From Bacillota bacterium (GTDB lineage Bacteria > Bacillota > Clostridia > DSM-8532), in the NCBI GenBank assembly GCA_023415205.1, contig JAEZLR010000011.1, forward strand, positions 1 to 64,000: DNA of 64,000 nt, given 5' to 3'. The notes beneath the pieces were generated by a model. That model was not told where the DNA came from. It searched no databases and was given only the letters and a program-made list of their open reading frames with translations. The translations under genes and the position numbers were made by a program. Positions 43,689 to 51,657 of the stretch are shown piece by piece; position 1 is the stretch's first letter; each line of letters opens with the position of its first letter.

Positions 43689-43717
43689 TTGACATTTTTT
43701 TAAGATCCACATATGAT
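43689..43717 (+). promoter_or_regulatory. Promoter of the mutS2-like/ABC operon leader
   Basis: TTGACA (43689-43694), 17 bases and TATGAT (43712-43717) form a strong promoter. It lies about 350 bp before the first large gene, so transcripts carry a leader of about 340 nt. Confidence 0.7.
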
Positions 43718-43762
43718 GAAGTGGAAAGTATGTTCAATAGAACATGAAATTGAGGAGTTTTG

Positions 43763-43786
43763 ATGTCGGTAATTTACTTGGCTTAA
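43763..43786 (+). CDS. Possible 7-codon leader peptide
   Basis: GAGGAG at 43752-43757 is followed after five bases by ATG and the frame MSVIYLA, then TAA. It sits 45 bases behind the promoter and before the competing hairpins, as leader peptides of ribosome-controlled attenuators do. Short frames arise easily by chance, so this is only suggested by position and the ribosome binding site. Confidence 0.35.
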   Translation: MSVIYLA

Positions 43787-43906
43787 ATCAGTTGAATAGG
43801 TTCAAACATGTGAAATGAAGGCCTTTTAAAGGTTTATTTGTTTTTGTTGTTTGAACGGTAACTGTAAGTCAAGGACAATCACGGCATTGCGAGGAAGTTT
43901 AAAACG

Positions 43907-43933
43907 CCGTTCGTCATTGCGAACGGATTTTTT
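43907..43933 (+). terminator. Leader terminator 1
   Basis: CCGTTCG and CGAACGG form a 7-bp stem with loop TCATTG, followed by ATTTTTT. It lies 130 bases before the mutS2-like start. Confidence 0.75.
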
Positions 43934-43993
43934 ATACCCTTTTTCCCTTCTTCGCTTAGCCTTTGCTTTACCGGCACCTTCAATTTCATGACG

Positions 43994-44029
43994 GGCCGTG
44001 TGGAACGATTTGTCCACGCGGCCTTTTTT
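43994..44029 (+). terminator. Leader terminator 2
   Basis: GGCCGTGTGGA and TCCACGCGGCC form an 11-bp stem (one G-U pair) followed by six U residues. It ends 37 bases before the mutS2-like start codon. Confidence 0.85.
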
Positions 44030-44065
44030 CATGGTTCGTAAGATATTAAACAGGAGGATAAACCC

Positions 44066-46030
44066 ATGAATCAAACATCCCAGGATATTCTGGAGTACAA
44101 CAAAATAAAACAGATGCTTGAGAGCTTTACCCTATCTAGCCTGGGTAAGGAGCTTGTTTCAAGGCTTAAGCCGGAAACAGATAACCTTATTATTGATAAT
44201 TGGTTGAATGAGACCAGCGAGGCCAGAAGGCTTTTGGATAAGGGTTCCAGTGTTCCCTTGAGCAGCCTTAACGGCATTGAAAAGGTCATGGAGAGGCTGG
44301 GGAAGTCATCTGCCCTACAGCCTGACGAGCTTTGGACATTAAGAGGAATGCTCACGGGAGCCGCACGCTTGATACGCTATATGCACGACCGGATCATGAT
44401 CGCTCCAACAGTCGCTTCCTATGCCTCCTCCATGTTTGAACTGGAGGATCTTACTGGTGAGATCGAGCGGTGTATTCTTGACAATCGTGTGGACGACAAG
44501 GCTTCCGGGGAACTGTCCAGATTGCGTAAAAGGATTGCCATTGTGGAAGACCGTATTGAGAGCAAGCTAAATAGCATTCTACATTCTCCTGCCTACAAGG
44601 ATATGCTCCAGGATGCGGTGGTGAGTATCCGGGGGGGTAGTTATGTTATCCCCATCAAACGGGAACATAAGCGTTCCATAGACGGGGCAGTCCTAGATGT
44701 CTCTTCCAGCGGCTCCACTGTTTTTGTTGAACCTGCGGCTATTAGGGCTCTTAAATCGGAACTTGATCTGTTGAAGGTGGAGGAGGAGAAGGAGGTTTTC
44801 AAGATCCTGTCCTTTATCACAGGAATCGCCGACGGCTACAAGAAGGAAATACTCATCAATATCCAGACCATGGCCCAATATGATTTTCTTTTCGCCAAGG
44901 CGAAGCTGGCCAATAGTATGCACGCCATACGTCCTTCCATCAACCTGGACCACAGAATCACTATCCGTGAGGGACGGCATCCTTTGATCGGTCAACAAGC
45001 CATCCCTTTGGATTTCTCCATTGGTGGGGATTACCGATCCCTTGTCATCACCGGGCCTAATACGGGCGGTAAAACCGTAGTTCTCAAAACGGTAGGTTTA
45101 TTCTGCCTCATGGCCCAATCCGGACTTCATGTCCCTGGCTCAGAAGGTACCGAAATAGGTATTTTTACCGATATTCTGGCCGATATTGGTGATGGTCAGA
45201 GTATCCAACAGTCCCTCAGTACCTTTTCCTCCCATATACGCAACATTGTCAGTATTTTAGACTGTGCCAACCCCAGTACCCTTGTCATTATGGATGAGTT
45301 GGGAACAGGGACTGACCCCGCTGAAGGAATGGGCCTGGCCATCGCAGTAATGGAAAAGCTCTATGCCAAAGGCTGTGTCATGATCTGTACCACCCATTAT
45401 AGCGAGATCAAGGAATTTGCAAGAATCACCTCCGGCTTCAAGAATGGCTGCATGCTCTTTGATACACAAACCCTCCTCCCCCTTTACCGGCTGAGCATCG
45501 GTATTCCGGGAGAGAGCAATGCCTTTCTGATTTCACTGAGGCTTGGTATGGATCCTGGTATCATCCAGAGGGCCCATAACATCACCTACAAGGAAGATAA
45601 GCACTATGAGCGGCCTCATGGAGCCATAGAAGAGCTTAGGCCCAAACCATTGGTTAACGAGGACATCTTACGTGCCCATGAGGACAATAAGGTTCAAATT
45701 TTGCGGAGATTGGAAGCTAAAAAAAGGGTAGAAAAACAGCAAATAGATTCACCCTATAAACTAGGCGATTGTGTTTTTATTACCAGTATGAACCGAACCG
45801 GTATCATTTGTGAACTGGAAAACACCAAGGGTGAAGTGGGAGTTATGGTCATGAAAAAGCGCTTAACGGTGAACAAGAAGCGAATCCGGCCCTTCATCGA
45901 AGGCAAGGACCTATACCCTGAGGACTATGATATGGACATTGTCCTTGAAAACAAGGATTACAGAAAAAGCAAAAAGATCATGGCCAAGCGACATGTGGAA
46001 GGGCTCACACTGGAGCACTGGAAAGGATGA
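44066..46030 (+). CDS. MutS2-like ATPase lacking the Smr domain
   Basis: A 654-residue MutS-family protein of the MutS2 branch: N-terminal core helices (DILEYNKIKQMLESFTLSSL), a clamp region, then the ATPase with Walker A TGPNTGGKT (about 329-337) and Walker B LVIMDELGTGTDPAEG (about 404-419). Normal MutS2 is near 785 residues with a C-terminal Smr nuclease; this one ends about 110 residues after the ATPase in a basic KOW-like tail. MutS2 proteins are linked to stalled-ribosome splitting and recombination. It is the first gene of an operon with an ABC-2 exporter, its stop overlapping the next start, and is preceded by a likely attenuator. ATG after CAGGAGGATAAACCC. Confidence 0.88.
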   Translation: MNQTSQDILEYNKIKQMLESFTLSSLGKELVSRLKPETDNLIIDNWLNETSEARRLLDKGSSVPLSSLNGIEKVMERLGKSSALQPDELWTLRGMLTGAARLIRYMHDRIMIAPTVASYASSMFELEDLTGEIERCILDNRVDDKASGELSRLRKRIAIVEDRIESKLNSILHSPAYKDMLQDAVVSIRGGSYVIPIKREHKRSIDGAVLDVSSSGSTVFVEPAAIRALKSELDLLKVEEEKEVFKILSFITGIADGYKKEILINIQTMAQYDFLFAKAKLANSMHAIRPSINLDHRITIREGRHPLIGQQAIPLDFSIGGDYRSLVITGPNTGGKTVVLKTVGLFCLMAQSGLHVPGSEGTEIGIFTDILADIGDGQSIQQSLSTFSSHIRNIVSILDCANPSTLVIMDELGTGTDPAEGMGLAIAVMEKLYAKGCVMICTTHYSEIKEFARITSGFKNGCMLFDTQTLLPLYRLSIGIPGESNAFLISLRLGMDPGIIQRAHNITYKEDKHYERPHGAIEELRPKPLVNEDILRAHEDNKVQILRRLEAKKRVEKQQIDSPYKLGDCVFITSMNRTGIICELENTKGEVGVMVMKKRLTVNKKRIRPFIEGKDLYPEDYDMDIVLENKDYRKSKKIMAKRHVEGLTLEHWKG

Positions 46031-47040
46031 AAGCGATGAATACGGTTATTCAAACCAAAGGTCTGACTAAGGTTTTTAAAAGATCAGAGAAGGAGGACGG
46101 GCTAAAAGGCACCTTAAAGGCCCTCTTCAAAAGAGTAGTTACAGAGAAGATCGCACTTAATGATTTTGATTTTCAAGTGGAGCAGGGTGAGCTATTAGGA
46201 CTCATAGGCCCCAACGGAGCCGGCAAGACCACATTGGTCAAGCTTTTATGCGGGATTATCCAGCCCTCCTCCGGTGAAGCCCAGGTTCTGGGCTTTACCC
46301 CCGGCAAGCTCAAGGATGAATTCAGAAGGAGCTATGCCGTCGTTATGGGGCAAAAGAGCCAGCTTTGGTGGGATCTCCCCGCATCCGACACCTTTTTACT
46401 TAACAAAGAGATCTATGACATAGCTGAGGAGACCTATAAGCAGAATATCAGCTATTTTAGTGAGATCTTCGACGTCAAGGAGCTGCTTTCGGTTCCCGTA
46501 AGGAACCTGTCCCTGGGCGAGCGTATGAAGCTGGAACTCATTGCCGCACTTCTCCATGACCCCAAGATTCTCTTTCTGGATGAGCCCACCATCGGGCTTG
46601 ATGCCATAGCCCAAAAACAGATCCGTTTGTTTTTGAAAGAGATCAATGAAACAAAGGGAGTCACCATTATGCTTACCAGCCACTACATGGAGGATATCAA
46701 GCATTTATGCAAACGAACCATCGTTATCAACGGAGGCAAAAAGGTCTATGATGGGAGCCTGGATGCACTGTTAAGCAGTTTCCAGGAACAGCGGATCATC
46801 ACTGTCAGCTTTGAAAATGAATGTCATCCCCAATTGGCACTACCTGTAGAGTGGATGGAACGAGGTCCTCTTAAATCGGTCCTCATGGTAAAAAAAGAGC
46901 TTGTAAAGCCAGTTACCCAAAGCCTTCTCAGCCAATTTGAAGTCAATGATCTCAGGATAGAGGAAGAGGATATTGGCGGGGTCATCGAGAGAATTTATAC
47001 TGCCGGAAAAGAGGGAGCACAACTATGCGAAAATACCTAG
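46027..47040 (+). CDS. ABC-2 type exporter ATP-binding protein
   Basis: A 337-residue ATPase of the NatA/drug-exporter branch: Walker A GPNGAGKTTLVK (about 65), signature LSLGERMKLELIAALL, Walker B ILFLDEPTIGLD and the H-switch SHYMEDI. About 30 residues lie in an insertion before Walker A (KRSEKEDGLKGTLKALFKRV), and a C-terminal regulatory domain of about 90 residues follows. ATG overlaps the mutS2-like stop (ATGA) and its end overlaps the first permease start by 16 bases, so the four genes form one coupled operon. Confidence 0.92.
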   Translation: MKAMNTVIQTKGLTKVFKRSEKEDGLKGTLKALFKRVVTEKIALNDFDFQVEQGELLGLIGPNGAGKTTLVKLLCGIIQPSSGEAQVLGFTPGKLKDEFRRSYAVVMGQKSQLWWDLPASDTFLLNKEIYDIAEETYKQNISYFSEIFDVKELLSVPVRNLSLGERMKLELIAALLHDPKILFLDEPTIGLDAIAQKQIRLFLKEINETKGVTIMLTSHYMEDIKHLCKRTIVINGGKKVYDGSLDALLSSFQEQRIITVSFENECHPQLALPVEWMERGPLKSVLMVKKELVKPVTQSLLSQFEVNDLRIEEEDIGGVIERIYTAGKEGAQLCENT

Positions 47041-47819
47041 AGATCGGAAAGGTGAGTGTAAAAACGCAGATAACCTACCGCTTCGATGTACTTGTAGGGA
47101 GCTTCATGCCATTTATACGTGTTTTTTTGGCTTACTTCCTGTGGAGAACACTCTTTACCGGTAAAACTGAGATGGGCGGAATGACCTTCCCCATGATGCT
47201 CACCTATTATATTGTTTGCGCCTTCATACAAAGGCTTGAGCAATCCAACGGAATGGTTTGGGAATATGCCGGGGAGATTCGTGAGGGGCGCTTTTCTAAA
47301 TATCTGGTGAAGCCTGTCAGCCCATTGGGCCACTTTTTCTTTAGCAGCCTAGGGAAAACCCTTTATATTCTGCTGTTTACTCTACTGGCGGTTGGCGGGG
47401 TGATACTGGTTTTCAATCGCCAGTTCATCTTCCCTGCTTCGGTGGGCAACCTGTTGCTTTCGGTGACCATAGCCTTCCTGGGGCTGATTGTTATGATCAT
47501 TCTGAACTACCTAACCGCCCTTCTGGCTTTCAAATTTACCGACATCACCGGCTGGCATCTTTTAAAGGGGAATATTGTGGAATTTCTTTCTGGATCCCTT
47601 CTCCCACTCTCCCTACTCCCTGTATGGATGCAAGAAACCATGAGGTTTTTCCCCTTTTACTATATGCAGTACCTTCCAGCCAGCCTATATCTAGGGCTTC
47701 GAACCGAAGAGGCTCTTCCCGGTATTCTTGTCATGATATTTTGGATTCTTGCCCTTTGGGGGCTTGCAGAAGTGACTTACAATCGCTTCAGACGTTTATA
47801 TGAGGGGGTGGGCGCATGA
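47025..47819 (+). CDS. ABC-2 family permease (first subunit)
   Basis: A 264-residue protein with six membrane helices. KYLEIGKVSVKTQITYRFDV precedes helix 1, and GEIREGRFSKYLVKPVSPLG follows helix 2, the loop typical of the ABC-2/DUF990-like permeases found in pairs. It overlaps the ATPase gene and its stop overlaps the next permease start (ATGA). It should form a heterodimeric channel with that protein. The exported compound is unknown. Confidence 0.88.
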   Translation: MRKYLEIGKVSVKTQITYRFDVLVGSFMPFIRVFLAYFLWRTLFTGKTEMGGMTFPMMLTYYIVCAFIQRLEQSNGMVWEYAGEIREGRFSKYLVKPVSPLGHFFFSSLGKTLYILLFTLLAVGGVILVFNRQFIFPASVGNLLLSVTIAFLGLIVMIILNYLTALLAFKFTDITGWHLLKGNIVEFLSGSLLPLSLLPVWMQETMRFFPFYYMQYLPASLYLGLRTEEALPGILVMIFWILALWGLAEVTYNRFRRLYEGVGA

Positions 47820-48625
47820 ATTTTATGTTAACCCTGCGTCGCTACACAAGAATTTTTATACGGCTTTTCAAGTTCAGACTTTCCAATCAGATGATCTACC
47901 GTGCCAGCTTCTGGACCGTATTCATTGTGGATGTGTCCATGTTTCTTATTCAATTGGCTGTGTTTTCAGCCCTATTTTTAAATGTGGACAACATCAATGG
48001 CTGGAATAAGTATCAGATGATCTTCTTTGTGGGAACCTTCAATCTTATTGACTCGGTCAATATGTTCCTGTTTTTCTTCGGTATTATCAGTATTCCAGAA
48101 AAGATTCGTGAAGGAAAATTGGATATCTACCTGACCAAGCCCGTCAACACACTGTTTTGGGTATCCTTTGAGAATATAGATGTGAGCTCCAGCCTTGTGC
48201 TTATTCCTGGATTAGTCATGGTAGGCTATGCAACCATGAAGCTGGGTATCCCTCTTACCTTTGGAAAAGTCGCAGGCTATCTCCTGCTGCTTTTGCTCAT
48301 GCTACTTCTTTTCTACAGCTTGATGCTTATTATCCGTACCCTGTCCTTCTGGTTTATAAAAACCGATGCCCTCAATGATCTGGAAAACGAGATGATAGGC
48401 TTCAGCCTCCGGATTCCCGGTATTGTTTATACGGGTATCGCCAAGCTGGTGCTTTACGTACTTCTTCCCTACGCCCTTTTTGCCACCCTACCCACACAAT
48501 ACTTTACAGATACCCTGTCCTTAGGCCAATGGGCCTTGGCATTGGGGGTTACTTTCGCTTTCTTTCTTATTGCTCGTGGGCTCTGGCATCTGGGCCTCAG
48601 GAATTACACCAGTGCCAGCAGCTAG
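47816..48625 (+). CDS. ABC-2 family permease (second subunit, DUF990-like)
   Basis: A 269-residue partner of the preceding permease with six helices. The loop PEKIREGKLDIYLTKPVNTL matches the loop in the first subunit, and the N-terminal RYTRIFIRLFKFRLSNQMIY is the matching basic lead-in, so the two are paralogues. Paired permeases with one ATPase occur in exporters of drugs, bacteriocins or viologens. It ends the coupled part of the operon; the hypothetical gene begins 95 bases later. Confidence 0.88.
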   Translation: MNFMLTLRRYTRIFIRLFKFRLSNQMIYRASFWTVFIVDVSMFLIQLAVFSALFLNVDNINGWNKYQMIFFVGTFNLIDSVNMFLFFFGIISIPEKIREGKLDIYLTKPVNTLFWVSFENIDVSSSLVLIPGLVMVGYATMKLGIPLTFGKVAGYLLLLLLMLLLFYSLMLIIRTLSFWFIKTDALNDLENEMIGFSLRIPGIVYTGIAKLVLYVLLPYALFATLPTQYFTDTLSLGQWALALGVTFAFFLIARGLWHLGLRNYTSASS

Positions 48626-48720
48626 GATTTAGGGTGATGTTCCATCGGCTTTTCTTGATTCTGCGGGGTTCATGCTATATAATTGAATTTGTCAATATTT
48701 GTACTTTTTTGGAGGAGCCG

Positions 48721-49290
48721 ATGAAACGTTGCTTAAGAATACTGTTAATTATTACTCTACTTATATTCTTTGCTATGGGTACACTTTCCCATGGTGACGT
48801 TGGCAACCACAACTCTTTTGACATCGACAGCTCCGATATGGATTTGGACTTAGACTCGGGTACCGGGGAGCTGGCCTCCATCCTTAAGTTTATTGTCATC
48901 TTCATAAAAAGCCCTTGGTACGTGAAGCTCCTCCTTATAGGCGCCATCGTCTGGATGGTAATGGCGGAAAAAAACAAAAATAAGAAAATGCGAAAGAAGT
49001 ACATCCAATGTGACAAGAGTTTTATCCAAAGCCTCGACACCACCGAAGAGGAGCTTAAAGAGATAGCCAAGCAAAAGGTCCTTACTAAATTCGGTGAAAA
49101 AACCAAGCTGGATTACATAGAAATTGCAAGCTTTGAGAAAGATGAAAGCTCTCATAGGATAACTTTCTTGGTCAAGTTTCACGAGGCCTTTCGTTACGTT
49201 CTTTTGGTGCTTTCTCATAGATCCATTGATAGTGGAAGATACGAGAATGAAGGCTTTGAAGTGCTAAGCATTAATGATGTGAAGAAATAA
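48721..49290 (+). CDS. Two-helix membrane protein of unknown function
   Basis: A 189-residue protein. An N-terminal helix or signal peptide (about 5-22) leads to a short acidic outer segment with SSDMDLDLDSGTGE, then a second helix (about 62-80, VKLLLIGAIVWMVMA), a very basic stretch (EKNKNKKMRKK), and a cytosolic domain of about 100 residues that resembles small alpha/beta TIM44-like sensors but is not clearly assigned. ATG at 48721 follows GGAGGAGCCG; the longer frame from 48529 overlaps the permease gene and is rejected. Its last 27 bases overlap the 3' end of the convergent permease. Confidence 0.7.
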   Translation: MKRCLRILLIITLLIFFAMGTLSHGDVGNHNSFDIDSSDMDLDLDSGTGELASILKFIVIFIKSPWYVKLLLIGAIVWMVMAEKNKNKKMRKKYIQCDKSFIQSLDTTEEELKEIAKQKVLTKFGEKTKLDYIEIASFEKDESSHRITFLVKFHEAFRYVLLVLSHRSIDSGRYENEGFEVLSINDVKK

Positions 49291-50409
49291 CAGGGCAGCG
49301 CCCCCCAACAAGAGCAGGAACACAACATTAAAGACTGTGAATATCCTTAAAAACCGTCCTGAGAGCTTAGGATGGGCCTTGGTATAGAGTTTATAGGAAA
49401 TGACACTGGCCAGCGAGGCAATCAGGGTCCCCATCCCTCCCACATTCACACCCAGGAGTAATTCCCTGTAATTGTTAGTGAAGCCCGACAGAAGAACCGC
49501 TGCGGGGACATTGCTGATGATCTGGCTGACAAGGACAGAAATAATAAATTCACCCCTTGTCAGTAATTCGGCAATAAAGTGTCTTACGGGTTCAATCTCT
49601 GAGAGATTGCCCACAAAGATAAAGAAACCAACAAAGGTGAGCAACAGGGAATAGTCAACCTCAAGAAATAGGTGTCTGTCCATAATAAGAACACAGAGTG
49701 TCACAATAACAGCCGCCCAAAGATAGGGAACAATATTAAAAACGGCCAAAACCGACAGCCCAAAGAGCAGACAATATACTAATAAGCGCTTTTTGTCCAT
49801 ACATTGTGAAGTTATCTTCTCAATGGTCGGCAAGGGCTTTTTTTCTATTAATAATGAGGAAAGTACTAAAAACAGACCGCCTAAAGCAACGATGGGAAGC
49901 AATAGCAGAAGGAACTCAACTAACCCTAACTGATATCGTGAAAACAAATAAAGGTTCTGTGGGTTTCCCATGGGCGTGAGGCTACTGCCTATATTTGCAG
50001 CAATGGTTTGAAGTACAATGACTACTATGGCATAACGGGACTCATTAACTTTGTCGAGCACTATCAGGGTAAAGGGAACTAAAGTGATGAGAGCCACATC
50101 ATTGGTCATAAACATAGCCAGAACATAGGTTAGAAGAACAATTCCCAATCCAAGCTGTCTCATATGACGGCTTTTCTTTGCCACAAGCTCTGCTGCCACC
50201 TCAAAGGCTTGTATTTTTTTAAACCCAGCGACCACAACCATCAGACAAAACAGGCACAGGAGAACTTCATAATCAATGTATTCAAGGTACGCCCTGGAAG
50301 GTGGCATATAAAAAGCAGAAATAATGGCCGCAATGATTGAAACCACAAGAACCACTTCTTGTTTAAGCCATTTTAATACCCTCTGGACATGTTGATTTTT
50401 TGCTTTCAT
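49264..50409 (-). CDS. SLC13/ArsB-like anion permease
   Basis: A 381-residue polytopic protein of the ion transporter superfamily: MTNDVALITLVPFTLIVLDK (helix 3-4 region), NIGSSLTPMGNPQNLYLFSR, and SNVPAAVLLSGFTNNYRELL in the second half. The NPQN and SNVPA signatures are those of the CitMHS/ArsB/YbiR group. It lacks arsenic-type neighbours, so the anion is not known. It converges with, and overlaps by 27 bases, the hypothetical gene on the plus strand. Confidence 0.85.
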   Translation of the reverse strand: MKAKNQHVQRVLKWLKQEVVLVVSIIAAIISAFYMPPSRAYLEYIDYEVLLCLFCLMVVVAGFKKIQAFEVAAELVAKKSRHMRQLGLGIVLLTYVLAMFMTNDVALITLVPFTLIVLDKVNESRYAIVVIVLQTIAANIGSSLTPMGNPQNLYLFSRYQLGLVEFLLLLLPIVALGGLFLVLSSLLIEKKPLPTIEKITSQCMDKKRLLVYCLLFGLSVLAVFNIVPYLWAAVIVTLCVLIMDRHLFLEVDYSLLLTFVGFFIFVGNLSEIEPVRHFIAELLTRGEFIISVLVSQIISNVPAAVLLSGFTNNYRELLLGVNVGGMGTLIASLASVISYKLYTKAHPKLSGRFLRIFTVFNVVFLLLLGGAALLFLHIINA

Positions 50410-50465
50410 GACTATGTAAACCCCTTTTTTCCTTTAGCTCTTCCTTGACGAATGATCCCACTGAT

Positions 50466-50492
50466 GAAAAAAAGAGAGCCATTGGCTCTCTT
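50466..50492 (-). terminator. Intrinsic terminator of the rplJL operon
   Basis: AAGAGAGCC and GGCTCTCTT form a 9-bp stem with a 3-base loop, followed on the minus strand by a run of U residues. It lies 21 bases beyond the rplL stop. Confidence 0.92.
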
Positions 50493-50512
50493 TCTACTTA
50501 CAAAAGGCAAGA

Positions 50513-50887
50513 TTACTTAATTTCAACAGTTGCGCCAACTTCCTTGAACTTAGCAGCGATAGCATTAGCCTCGTCCTTGGATACGCCTTCCTTGATGGTG
50601 CTAGGAACATTTTCTGTAACGTCCTTAGCTTCCTTAAGGCCCAGGCTGGTGATTTCACGAACAACCTTGATTACCTTAATCTTCTCTGCACCGGCATCCT
50701 TAAGGATAACGTTGAATTCGGTTTGTTCTTCAACAGGAGCTGCAGCAGCAGCGGCAGGACCAGCAGCAACTGCAACAGGAGCTGCGGATACGCCAAACTC
50801 TTCTTCGATTGCCTTTACAAGATCCTTGAGTTCAAGGATAGTTAAAGTTTTGATTTCATCAATAAACTTTGTGATCTTTTCACTCAT
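50513..50887 (-). CDS. rplL: Ribosomal protein L7/L12
   Basis: A 124-residue stalk protein of the 50S subunit that recruits translation factors. N-terminal dimer domain (residues 1-35, LKDLVKAIEEEFGV), Ala/Pro/Val-rich hinge (about 36-58) and the C-terminal factor-binding domain (EKIKVIKVVREITSLGLKEA). ATG at 50887 follows GGAGGATATTGAA, deciding against the ATG five codons earlier. It is the last gene of the transcription unit that starts with the L10 leader. Confidence 0.97.
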   Translation of the reverse strand: MSEKITKFIDEIKTLTILELKDLVKAIEEEFGVSAAPVAVAAGPAAAAAAPVEEQTEFNVILKDAGAEKIKVIKVVREITSLGLKEAKDVTENVPSTIKEGVSKDEANAIAAKFKEVGATVEIK

Positions 50888-50936
50888 TTCAATATCCTCC
50901 ATTTAATCAATTCTTTTAAAATTTCTGTACATTGGA

Positions 50937-51437
50937 TTAAGCATTTTGTTCCTGCTTCTCAGCAATGGCATTAAGAGCAGCAGCAAGACCATAGAGGGGG
51001 CTCTGAAGACTTCCGATGAATTTGGCAAGGAGTTCCTCTCTGGAAGGAGTGGAAGCTAATTCCTTCACGCCATCAACATCAATGATATTGCCTTCAACCA
51101 TACCACCCTTGATTTCGAGCTTTTCATAGTCCTTGGCATATTTGGCCAGAATCTTTGAAGGAGCTACAGGGTCATTACTGATAGCAATAGCGGTAGGACC
51201 TTCCAGATACTTTCCGAGTCCTTCCAAATTGCTGTCCTTGGCGGCAAAGTTGATAATAGAGTTTTTAATGACTTTATAATCAACGTTTGCTTCACGCAAT
51301 GCTTTTCTCAATAGGGTATCCTGTTCAACTGTCAGGCCTCTGTAGTCTGTGAGAACTACGGATTTTGCCTCTTTCAGCTTTTGAGCAAGTTCTTCAACCT
51401 GAGCCTTCTTTAGATTGAGAAGTTTTTCACTGGGCAT
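50937..51437 (-). CDS. rplJ: Ribosomal protein L10
   Basis: A 166-residue protein that anchors L7/L12 dimers to the ribosomal stalk. N-terminal rRNA-binding domain (AKSVVLTDYRGLTVEQDTLL, GPTAIAISNDPVAPSKI) and a C-terminal helix for L7/L12. It and L7/L12 control their own synthesis through the L10 leader upstream, which here also carries an attenuator hairpin. ATG after AAGGAGGTGCACTA. Confidence 0.97.
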   Translation of the reverse strand: MPSEKLLNLKKAQVEELAQKLKEAKSVVLTDYRGLTVEQDTLLRKALREANVDYKVIKNSIINFAAKDSNLEGLGKYLEGPTAIAISNDPVAPSKILAKYAKDYEKLEIKGGMVEGNIIDVDGVKELASTPSREELLAKFIGSLQSPLYGLAAALNAIAEKQEQNA

Positions 51438-51469
51438 TAGTGCACCTCCTTAAAAACGTAATAAAGATA

Positions 51470-51622
51470 TCAAAAAACCCTTCCATAATCCAACCATAGA
51501 CTATGAAAGGGTTTTAAAACCAATTCAGAGATACCTCGGCAGGATGATATACGTTATATCCGCTGCCACTTAAAAAGCAACCTCGGATTCCTGCTGTCTA
51601 CAGCCGATGTTAAGTTTTCACA
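51470..51622 (-). promoter_or_regulatory. L10 (rplJL) leader with attenuator hairpin
   Basis: The minus-strand leader contains the L10 leader landmarks AGACAGCAGG and CCTGCCGAGGT, with the GCAGG/CCTGC arms that form the L10-binding kink-turn region. Near its 3' end AAACCCTTTCATA and TATGGAAGGGTTT (51475-51514) form a terminator with a U-run. Binding of L10-L12 should favour termination when protein is in excess. Confidence 0.88.
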
Positions 51623-51628
51623 TGCGTT

Positions 51629-51657
51629 ATTTTACAATAATGCACTCAATTAGTCAA
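51629..51657 (-). promoter_or_regulatory. rplJL promoter embedded in the end of rplA
   Basis: On the minus strand TTGACT (51657-51652), 17 bases and TAAAAT (51634-51629). The -35 box is formed by the last codons and stop of rplA, and the start point near 51622 is the 5' end of the L10 leader. Confidence 0.75.

Larger units (their letters stand above)
43725..44060 (+). promoter_or_regulatory. Candidate attenuator leader with two tandem terminators
   Basis: No plus-strand gene ends here, yet two intrinsic terminators point into the mutS2-like gene. CCGTTC of terminator 1 (43907-43912) can pair instead with GAACGG at 43853-43858, and GCCGTG of terminator 2 (43995-44000) with CACGGC at 43880-43885, so each terminator has a visible competitor. 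A short open frame with a good ribosome binding site lies at the 5' end. The architecture suggests conditional read-through; the signal is unknown. No known riboswitch motif was recognised. Confidence 0.55.

Noticed and set aside
43870..43930. Possible MITE or REP-like element based on the repeated CATTGCGA motif
   Set aside because: CATTGCGA occurs twice and resembles dispersed repeats seen in other genomes, but no target-site duplication or further copy was found in the window, and the second copy is part of a working terminator stem. Kept only as an alternative origin for the leader.
43826..44074. Minus-strand frame of 82 codons in the leader region before the mutS2-like gene
   Set aside because: It is the complement of the two terminator hairpins, has no ribosome binding site and overlaps the start of the mutS2-like gene. 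Its sequence is explained by the inverted repeats.
48529..48720. Upstream extension of the two-helix membrane protein
   Set aside because: The extension overlaps the permease gene in another frame; GGAGGAGCCG directly before the ATG at 48721 supports the shorter protein with its hydrophobic start.
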